A stretch of DNA of 64,000 bases. Source: Pieris napi (lineage: Eukaryota; Arthropoda; Insecta; Lepidoptera; Pieridae). The stretch is from contig NC_062259.1 of assembly GCF_905475465.1 (NCBI RefSeq), positions 12,100,501 to 12,164,500 of the forward strand, read 5' to 3'. Below, piece by piece: positions 36,956 through 45,939 of the stretch. The translations under genes were made by a program, and so were the position numbers. The first letter of the stretch is position 1; every line of letters starts with the position of its first letter. Under the pieces are notes generated by a model. That model was not told where the DNA came from. It made no database searches and was given only the letters and a program-made list of their open reading frames with translations.

Positions 36956-39900
36956 ATGTGCAAAATAAAAAGCAAACGACGTTCTTTGATTGTAAATCCG
37001 GCTTTTGGGATACATTTCGCAGATCATGAAACCAGAAGGAGTTCATTTCAACGCGTGGAAGAAGACGGGATATCTGAGGATACCCCACTTATAAATAGAT
37101 TCCCAGGTTCACATGGCAGGGAGAGATTTGTATCTACCATCGTCACTGCGGGATTTCTACTTGGGATTCTATTAACTGGATTTATTATTGGAGTATATTT
37201 ACTTGTTCTCCAAAGTAATGCAGGTATGTAAAAATATGTATAGATGATAAAGTGATAATATATATAGGGCTATGCTATTTCTAATTAGTTTAGACTTAAA
37301 TTACTTATTAGTCTGAAGTTGTGCTAGCTCTTAGTGCTAAATTTATAAAAGTATATCACCTTTTTGTTAGCAACAAACCGGCAATTACACATTTCTTTTA
37401 AGATTGTAGAAGTTCCAATATTTTATATCTAGATCACATTGAAATGTATGTGATTTTGTTTGTGTGATTTGATTGTGTATTCCTCGCAATGCTTTCCTTT
37501 AGCATTGTTTGTTAAATACGCACATAGAAATTCTATTGGTGCACAGCTGGGCTTCGAACGTACGACCTCGGCTATGAGACACGTACGCTTAAGCACTAGG
37601 CCAAAACTTCTCCAAATAATAAAGCACAAGTTATTTTTCTTATAAAAAGGTGTTCAGAATTCTTTTTATATTACGACAAAAATCAGTTTCATTCGGATGA
37701 ATGAAATGACAAAAAAATCTGAAACTAGTATTATACTTTTAGATTTTCTACTATGTATTACTTAGGTAAAGTATACAAATTTAATTACAGATAATATATT
37801 GCCGCCCATAGAGGATCCGATTCCCCTCCTTGGTCAAGGTGTCGAAGCGATTCCGCCTCTTGATGCAAAACATGTGGTCATCCTGCAAACTGATACAAGA
37901 CAGTGTGTTAACCGCACTGATTGTATAGATTTACTGACGACTGATTCGCAAGTAAGATCACTTATAATGCCATCAAAAACATAACTTGAATATAAAAATA
38001 CCATAAAAAGTTTTAACAGAACATATTAATATTGCATATCTCTTTTGTTTTAAATAAATACATTGACTTGGCTATACCTCACAATTCACATTATACATTA
38101 TTTCATAGATACTATACTATAAAAACATATTTTTCTTGGGAGTGTATTTTTTGGAACGAAGTTCCTTATCGCGCGTTGTGAAAGGGGGCTAGACTGAATA
38201 AATTCTTACGAAAAGTTGTCACGACACTCAGTACTTGGATGGGTGACCGCCTGGGAACACCTCGTGATGTTGCCTTTTTTTTTCGTCGTAAGATTGGTGT
38301 CGAGAAAATCTATCATACTGTTATGATACCAATTAACATATAATTTCATCGAAAGGAATTTCGTCCCTTGACACCTCTAAAGTTTTTTATACATGAGGAT
38401 GTTTATCTTATAATGTAGCCACATCCGAACTTTCATTTTGCACATTAAATTACATTGTTTATTCCGATTGCAACCGATAAAAAAACTTATTTTTTTAGAT
38501 GAAAAAGTAAACCACTACATTAATTTAAATCACTTAGTTTAGTTATTATTTTTACCTACTAATCTTTTGAACTTTTGACCTTTATATTTTCCATTTGCAA
38601 ATTTTTGACAATAACATATAAACCAGTGCCGATAATTTTTGAAACCAAAAAAAAATTACAGTAGGATTAGAAAAGCAGGGGGATACGATCAAAATGAAAG
38701 GAAAAATAAATTACGGTCGATCTGAGGGGGGGGGGGGGGGGGAGTTTTAAGGGTAAAAAACGGTTTATCTCGATTTCCGGCAAAACTAAAAGTCCTATCG
38801 AAGAAAACTAAATGGCAAAGTTGTAGGTCATAAAAAGATTTACACCTTATGTATTCACACATTTTTCACATAACCTCAAAATTTATGTGAAAAATTCAAA
38901 AACCAACTTTTTGGTTTTTTATTTCTATCTTTTACAAAAATTTTTTTTTTTAAACGAATTTTGGTGAAAACTTACCTTATTATGTCCCAAATATACTGTA
39001 ATTTATTTGATTAAAAATATTTATTTTTTCACCTTATTTTGAATTAATATCGAAAAAACACCCTAATTTTCAATCGAAAATTCTGACGTCAAAATTTCAG
39101 CTTTTTTAAAAAAGTTGGTGTGTTTTCAGTTCGTTGAAATCTCTACTTTCCTATGGTAAAAATATATATATATTACCATAGTAAATCTTCTCAGAAAATG
39201 CAAAAAATCGTATGCAGTAACGCCCAGACCCGTCATCCCCTTCCCTACTTCAGAAAGGCTTTTAAAGGCTATCTACACTGGTCTAATAGTAAAATAAATT
39301 TGTTTGTGGACTAAGATTATGTTCACAATGCTCACAGTGTCTGGGTTTCTATTACAAAAAAAAATCAATCTAAATATTTTTTTCTAGATGGCAAACCATA
39401 CACTTCTATACAATTACTTAGTGTCGACTAATGGTTTGGTGTTTGAAGCTCTTGGATGGAAGAAATCAACTTTGTATGCCGAGCTTTCGCCTCTGATCTT
39501 GGCGTTTATAGGTAAGTCACTTTATGCTTGATGGCTTTTATATTTAAGCCAAGCCTGTCTATTTTTGTGTGTCTAGTATGTTGTAGCAGTGTGTCTAGTC
39601 TATAGACCAGTGCCGATAATTTTTGAAACCAAAAAAAAAATACAGTAGGATGAAACCCATTAGAAAAGCAGGGGAATATGATCAAAATGAAAGAAAAAAT
39701 AAATTACGGTCGATCTGAGGTCGGGAAGGGGTAGGGGGGTTAGTTTTAAGGATAAAAAACGGTTTATCTCGATTTCCGGCAAAACTAAAAGTCCTATCGA
39801 AGAAAACCAAATGGCAAAGTTGTAGGTCATAAAAAGATCTACAACTTTTGTATTCACACATTTTTCACATAACCTCAAAATTTATGTAAAAAATTCAAAA

Positions 39901-40489
39901 AACCAACTTTTTGGTTTTTTATTTCTATCTTTTACAAAAATTTATTTTTTTAAACGAAATTTGGTGAAAACTTACCTTACGTAAATACGAAACGTAAAAT
40001 TTTGGGGTTACTTCTTTCTAAAACATATAATTTTCAAAATCTTCAAGTGAACAATTCAATAAATATGCATAAAATATGATATAAAAAAGAGGAGTCATGA
40101 GTTTACATGAGCACTTTTAAGCACTTCTAAAAAGGCACCTCCTTGTCTAGTAGATTCTAGGGAGTTTGAAGGGGCGAAGTTCTATGCTTTCAAAAAGGTC
40201 ATATCTTAAAATGAAGGCGATAATGCCACGGAGCTCAAGACGAAACTATTAGGTTGTATGGACATTTCTAGTCTGTTGTGTAAAATACATTTTTTTTAAA
40301 GGTAACTTTCAAACGGTGGAGCCATCTGTTCTTCAAATCGCGGCAGCAAAGAGCGTGATTACAAATGGAGTCAATAATCACCGTTTGAACACAACATTCA
40401 TTATTATCGGGAAAACAATTAAGTATCCCCCGAAGAAATTGTTTGAAGCTCTCTCAAAATTACCACAATGGCGTTTGACCTATAATTAA
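36956..40489 (+). CDS. PGRP: Transmembrane peptidoglycan-recognition protein, non-amidase, 4 exons, 246 aa
   Basis: PGRPs sense bacterial peptidoglycan, and membrane forms (LC/LA type) feed the Imd pathway. Exons are 36956-37223, 37791-37951, 39388-39511 and 40302-40489 (phases 1, 0, 1), all GT-AG. ATG 36956 is the first after a frame stop at 36827. Residues 1-58 are cytosolic and basic, and 59-85 are one hydrophobic helix. There is no signal peptide, so the topology is type II. The PGRP domain (about 105-246) shows the disulfide pair CVNRTDC, YNYLVSTNGLVFEALGW, LILAFIGNF and a C-terminal LFEALSKLPQW. Zinc ligands are gone: the first His (usually [SH]HT) is Gln in VILQTDT, and the AHRQ...CPG stretch is replaced by the shorter IIIGKTIKYPPKK. 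It should therefore lack amidase activity and act, if at all, as a receptor or decoy. The domain is short and divergent, and the exact ortholog is unclear. Confidence 0.88.
37490..37620 (-). repeat. SINE family 2, head part
   Basis: The minus-strand head reads TGGCCTAGTGCTTAAGCG..., B box GGTCGTACGTTCGAAGCCC, then CTGTGCACCAATAGAATTTCT. The B box is mutated. It lies in intron 1 of the PGRP gene. Confidence 0.65.
38228..38274 (+). pseudogene. 5S rRNA 3'-half fossil
   Basis: TCAGTACTTGGATGGGTGAC, CGCCTGGGAACACC and TCGTGATGTTGCC followed by a T run match the 3' third of animal 5S rRNA (consensus TTAGTACTTGGATGGGTGAC, CGCCTGGGAA, then GCTGTTGGC and a T terminator). The 5' half and internal promoter are absent. 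It is either a truncated 5S pseudogene or part of a 5S-derived SINE. It lies in intron 2 of the PGRP gene. Confidence 0.8.
38622..38979 (+). repeat. Direct repeat D, copy 1
   Basis: Begins ACCAGTGCCGATAATTTTTG and ends TTTTGGTGAAAACTTACCTTA. Highly similar to 39606-39979. It contains a run of 17 G at 38726-38742 that is interrupted in copy 2. It lies in intron 2 of the PGRP gene. Confidence 0.9.
39606..39979 (+). repeat. Direct repeat D, copy 2
   Basis: Same order and near-identical sequence to 38622-38979, with a short insertion (about 10 nt) after ACAGTAGGAT and AGGTCGGGAAGGGGTAGGGG in place of the G run. It lies in intron 3. The two copies bracket PGRP exon 3. Confidence 0.9.
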
Positions 40490-40687
40490 ATTAAAAAACT
40501 GATTCCCTACTGAGGAAAGTCAATTTAAATGTCATTGTTATGGCCAATCTCAAAAGTTTATACGTCGATGTTATTCAGTTCATTCAATGTTTTGTCATAT
40601 TTATTTATCTTTGAAGCGACACGGACAATACACGACGAAAGATTCCTTTTCTTTGCTATGGTAACGATGTTTATATGAAATATCTCT

Positions 40688-40812
40688 CGAACGGTGAAGG
40701 AAAGGGTACGGGATGCTGATCATCTACTCGCCTATTAGATTGACAAATGACCATAACAGATACAGAAATCTGAGACCTAGACCTCAAAGGATGTAGCGCC
40801 ACTCGTTTTTTT
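40688..40812 (+). repeat. SINE family 2, 3' part
   Basis: CGAACGGTGAAGGAAAGGG, GATCATCTACTCGCCTATTAG, AGAAATCTGAGACCTAGACCT and GATGTAGCGCCACTCG correspond to the family body and tail. It lies about 200 bp after the PGRP stop codon. Confidence 0.75.
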
Positions 40813-40844
40813 TATATTTTATCAGTTTTATATAATTCTTCTTC

Positions 40845-40965
40845 TTATAGTGCCATCTCCTTGCGAAGGTTGGCGATCATCATGGCTATTTTAATTTTGG
40901 ATGCCGCGCTTCTAAACAATGACTTGGTACTTTGACCAAACCATTGTCTCAAGTTTATCAGACAG
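40845..40965. repeat. Probable interspersed repeat
   Basis: TATAGTGCCATCTCCTTGCGA, AGGTTGGCGATCATCATGGC and CGCGCTTCTAAACAATGACTT resemble a sequence I recall as dispersed in insect genomes. There is no second copy in this window, so support is weak. Confidence 0.35.
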
Positions 40966-41561
40966 TTTTTTTTTTATATAATTGATTTAAATAAAGTATT
41001 AATTTGTCTTTTTCAGTATTGTATTGCAAATTGTTCCAAACTGTATTAAATAATTTTTTGTCCCTTTCTAATTGGTACCAAACTGATAAAGACAAAACAT
41101 TCAAGATACTTTATGAAAAATTTGGTATATAAATTATTGAGATTTGCCATATATCTTTGTATGTGATATTATGTTAAATGTTATATGACTGTTCGAAGTT
41201 TAGTAGGCGGGCTGGAAGGTTCGTTGGCTAACATATATATGTCTACTGGTGGCTACAATAGGCGCTACTGGTATTCAATTAATTAATTAATTTTGGATAA
41301 CCAAAAAGTGAAGTTAATTAAGATAGATGAGACCCTAAACATCAAAGGAACATAATGGACATACTCAAATAGTTGAATATTTGGCTCTTTTCAAACTGTT
41401 CAATAGTAATAAATCCAAAAATGTTGAGCTGATGAAAAGGGAAACGCAGGAACTGAGGCCTATTTAGATGCTAAAGACAAATTGTATGACCGCTACAATC
41501 ATTGTATCGCTCTCGAAGGCGAAGGCATTGAATAATCAAATCAAATTCAATAAAAAAAACC

Positions 41562-41792
41562 TGTACTTATGTACACGCGTTAGAAGTTATACTTCTTTGG
41601 CGTAACAATATAAAAATCTTTTCAAAAAAATTATTCTACGTTTGTACAAAAAACGACACTAACAATATAAAAACCTAAAATGTTGACGCAGTTGTCGCAG
41701 TAACTTCAGGGTGTCAGTTTTTTGTGACGGTGTGCGTGCGTATCGTAACTTTACTCTCATCATGTTTCACTAACGCGCCTAAGTATAACTTC
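41562..41792 (+). mobile_element. TIR element family T, copy 3 (shorter)
   Basis: CTGTACTTATGTACACGCG and AGAAGTTATACTTCTTTGGCG at the left; TCACTAACGCGCCTAAGTATA and ACTTC at the right, as in copies 1 and 2. The centre differs (GTTGACGCAGTTGTCGCAGT), so it is an internally diverged or deleted relative. Confidence 0.75.
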
Positions 41793-41799
41793 TTTAAGT

Positions 41800-43286
41800 C
41801 TTTTCTATGTTATCCTACGAACTTTTCAGCCCACCTGTTATATTTCTGTCTTTTTAACTATAAGAAAATCATAAATATATACCTAATAGTAAGAAAATTA
41901 TAAGTAGAAATTGTCTTGAATTATAATTCTACTTTGACCACCGAATATTATCACTTCACAATCACCCCATTATCCATAAATGAGTACTTGCATATTTAAA
42001 GGACTCACCTGTCTCTTTTCAACGCAGTTTAAATACAATGCAAATGAAAGAGACGAAAGAGTACTTTAATTCTAAATTTAGACCGTTTTCATGATATGTT
42101 ATCACTTCCGAAGGAAGTAATATAAGTTTCCGCTTTGCATAATATTTTGTGATATTAATTGTAGCAAATTATATTAATGTTTATATTATTTTATGATTTT
42201 TAAAATTATCGAATATTATTGTGATATTTTTTTAAGTTAATCGATGAATTAATACATGCTTAAGTAATTTAATTATGCGGCTGTAAATTTGTTTTAATGA
42301 AAATTCATATCTCTCATATTATTTATATGTGCCAAATGTACTTTTATTTTATTGATGTTATAATAATGTTAAGGCATAATCTGGTTAATATAAATTAAAC
42401 ATATACATAATTAATTAACATATTTAAATATACCTACTAGAAATATGTCACTAATATTAAGACCACAGAATAGATAAATAAGACGGATTAGTTGAGGCTG
42501 TTTCTTGGGTCCTTTTATCATTCGCTCTTTCGGGGACTGAATATATTGTGATGAATACCCAAAAAGTAGACGGCGTGTGGCAGGCACAGGTGGCTGATCA
42601 CCTGCATTAGGAATAATCGAATAAAAGAAGGATTGTATTTTGACAAACATCAAATGAGTGTTTCTCGCTGTATTTGCCTATTCTGTGTTTAACATAAAAC
42701 AATTCGCGTATTTTCTCGATCTGGCAATAATAGTTGAAAGAAAATTACATGAATAAATAAGTCTAGATTAGTAAAACCTCTATTCATAATTAATATTGTA
42801 GTAAGTAAGTACTCTTTTGTCTCTTTCTCTCTTTGAGATATAATTCAGAATACACTGATTTCTATGAATAAAGGGAAATAATATTTAATTGAATGTCTAG
42901 TAAAATAATTGTAATGAAAATCAATGTCTATTAAAACTGATATCGTATACGCTAAGGCCTATCAACTTACAGTAAGCACTATTTAAGATTAATGTTGTGT
43001 CAATTGGTGTCTATTACGTCCGTATCTGCATTTTTGAAATTATAATGTAGTAATGTATTTATGGATATTAAATGATGATGAATACTTTTTGTTTCATTAA
43101 GAACTCTGAATTTGTTTTGTTAATCTAAAGTCGAGATGAGAGAGATGTCGCCTTCTTAATAGGCTGACAAGCTTAAAGAGGAGGTGGAAAAAATGGGGAG
43201 AAAAATGGTCAAGATAGAGACAGATAGAGCCAGTTGGAGGAAGCCTATATAAGAGGTCCTTGAAAAAAAGACCTATGTTCATTATT
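41800..43286. other. Intergenic, nothing recognised apart from a SINE scrap
   Basis: AT-rich. A fragment near 42560-42610 (AAAAAGTAGACGGCGTGTGG, then GGTGGCTGATCACCTGC) is a remnant of SINE family 2. Short open frames (42411-42653, 43097-43282) have no coding support. Confidence 0.5.
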
Positions 43287-43480
43287 CCCCATCGGCTGCG
43301 CGCAGCGAGTAGAGACCGCGTCTCCGCACGCAGCAGCCCCCATCAAGGGCTATACAGCCCGCCCTGTAATAGCAGGGCGTGAACATAGACCACCCGAAGG
43401 GGGCATATGCCCCGAACGGGCCAAAGTTCACCCCTCTCGAGGGAGTGTGCAGCAAGTACTACGACGGCCTATGTACATTA
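43287..43480 (+). repeat. GC-rich block with a series of hairpins
   Basis: Consecutive inverted repeats: GGGCTATACAGCCC (43347-43360), GCCCTG-6nt-CAGGGC (43361-43378) and GGGGCATATGCCCC (43400-43413), the last enclosed by CCCG...CGGG. This composition contrasts sharply with the AT-rich surroundings. It is probably the structured untranslated end of a retroelement, but no family is recognised and no second copy is present. Confidence 0.55.
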
Positions 43481-43699
43481 AGTGTGTGTATCTTTTGTTA
43501 AAGTGTATGACTGTTTCAAGGCTTAATTATTATTTACTATAAAGTCGAGATGAATCTGATATTGATTAAAATTTGATAGAATGTTTCTATGTAAATACAT
43601 TTATTTTGTTATATTACTTACATTCCCAATGTATGTATGGGTACATACATCCCTCTTTCTATATTGTTCCTGATTCCGCCGTATGCAGTCTTTTGAGGA

Positions 43700-43755
43700 T
43701 CCATCTTTAGTGTTAGCCTAAAGGTTGTGGGTTCGAATCCTGTCTGGGCTAAAAT
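43700..43755 (+). repeat. tRNA-like SINE remnant
   Basis: GTTAGCCTAAAGGTTGTGGG then TTCGAATCCTGTCTGGGC supplies a B box (GGTTCGAATCC) with a tRNA-like T arm. A complete cloverleaf is not evident, so this is a SINE head rather than a tRNA gene. Confidence 0.45.
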
Positions 43756-43929
43756 TTTTCTATGCTTAGTACATGTTCCTACAGTGAAAGAAAATATCTT
43801 GAAGTAACCAACACGTCTCAGATAAATAGACGGCGTACTACATGCCTATTTTTCTTTTACACGAGACCATACTTTAATTTCACTTTATTAATGACACCAA
43901 CTGAAGTTCAGCTTAAGCCTTTTTCGTAT

Positions 43930-44230
43930 TCTGTAAATCAGTGTGATCACCGGAATCTCGGACTCGACTTCAGCCATTGGGGAAACCCCACGCGTGGCAA
44001 AACCATCTAACCAGATTAGAATAACCGCCGGCACCGGGGAAGGCACCCGTCATTCCCTAAAGTGAGATTCCGTCCCGGCCTTCAGGGCCCACGATGGCTC
44101 AAGCTGGGCACAAGGGCCAACAGCATGATAAGCACAGCCACTAGGGACTTCGGGCTGGCCAATCAATATTAGACGGGTCTAGGATATAAGGTTTTAGGGA
44201 CAGTCCTTTCGTCGCATCGTTCTTAATTGA
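43930..44230. repeat. GC-rich segment, unclassified
   Basis: About 300 bp of far higher GC than its surroundings, including GGGGAAACCCCACGCGTGG, GCCGGCACCGGGGAAGGCAC and GTCCCGGCCTTCAGGGCCCA. No frame of useful length is open. It is probably part of a mobile element; the class is unknown. Confidence 0.4.
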
Positions 44231-44269
44231 GCCACTGGCGGTCAGTACTTAGGTTATCAATGAAACTTC

Positions 44270-45939
44270 ACAAGCAAGTCTACCGAAGAAATCATAATAG
44301 TATGACTAACATCACGATACATAATGTGTTATGCTGTATTTTAATTTATCTGCAGTTGGAACTGTGACTAATTGTCTTGCCAAACATTACCGGCGATTGC
44401 TGCAGATTTACTGTGTAATAACGAATTAAAATAGCAATATAAACGATTAAACTATCGCGTCTTTAAATACCGAATGATGGATTGTAATAAATCAATGATT
44501 GGATAATTACAATAATGACGAAACGCAATCCAATGGACGATGTTTTTTAATATACGATGTCTCAAATAGGAATTACATAATACTGGGTTTAGAAATAACA
44601 TGGTGTGATAAAAATTATGTTGACCCGTCTTTGAAAATATTATTCCCCTTTGTCAGCTTCCCTCTCGTTAAAACGCGTTATCGATTTCAGGAACTACATG
44701 TTCACCCGAACAAATGGAACCGCAGGGCAGGTAGCCATTACTAAAGCAAATGATTTCGGGATAAATTTAATAAATTTCCACGAGAGTTTCTAACATTTAT
44801 TTATACATCACTTTATATAAGGCAAGGGAGCTTACATTTCCTTAAATAAACACTTAAAGTCTCAACCAACTAGACCTCTTCCATGAATAACTAATCTAAT
44901 TCCCTCAGGAGGCTTTTTTAAACATACACATAATGGCTACATGTTTTTCTTTTATTTATATTCCAACAAGCGGCCTGCTATCTTCGCAATGGCGCCACCT
45001 GTAATTTTCTGGAAGCCTGTTAACACCCTAAACAACTACGGAGGTAATGTTAATAAATTCATTTGAACTTCGACATTTGATAAAGCCCATAAAAATAGTG
45101 TACCTATTTTATTTATTTAAATAACAATAACTGCGATACAACAGTACCAGTTAATGTATTAAAGCGGCGAAATATATTCTTGATTTAATATACAGTTACA
45201 TTAATTTACATTTACGACTCCTACTATTCACGAAAAGTAAAAATAAAATCACAACTTTTTTATTTGAACATAAAATTTACTAAGATTTATTGTTAAGTTG
45301 ATCTCGTTTGGAGAACTACTTAAAATGTTGGTGTACACAAATAGCCCTATAGGACAAATATACAATATTTGTTGGTCACCATGTCTTTTGAATGGAAATA
45401 AAAATTTAAATCATCATCGTCATTTTCAGAAAATTTGATTGAATTAGGCAACTTCTATATAAAAAAATAATATTGATAATATTTTGTCGGAAAGTTCGGA
45501 CGTCACAAGTCACAACGAACGTACTGTAGAACTTCAATAGCATATTTTGATTTCAATTTTAAGCTTTTGTGCCAAGATAACGACAACAGTGCAAATATAA
45601 TAAATTTTGACCCTCCTCATTTGGGGTTTTAAAACTGAGAATACATTTTTTTTTCTAATTGATTTCATCAGTATTCCAGCGTTAATTTTTTTTAAATCAA
45701 TCTATCACTGTCTAAGTCACCTTAAACACCCTTCATTTGTGTCCACAAACACACAAGTACTTCGAGACGCAACGATTTTTAAAATATTAAACGAACGATT
45801 AAAACTACGTGTAATCATGGAGGCTACTTACTACTAAATTACAACAAGACTATATAATGTAGAACTCGTCAGATTCCTACATTAGCCCTGCCTCAAAACT
45901 AAACCTCAAATCTTAACCAAAATTAATATATAAATGCCC
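44270..45939. other. Downstream flank of the CRAL-TRIO gene
   Basis: AT-rich, with no repeats shared with the window. The part adjacent to 45939 is expected to be the 3' UTR of the CRAL-TRIO gene. Open frames at 44499-44744 and 45607-45837 show no coding character. Confidence 0.5.

Noticed and set aside
36751..37029. 92-codon plus-strand frame overlapping PGRP exon 1
   Set aside because: It is a different frame from the one that continues through three further spliced exons into the PGRP domain. The minus-strand frames here are likewise shadows.
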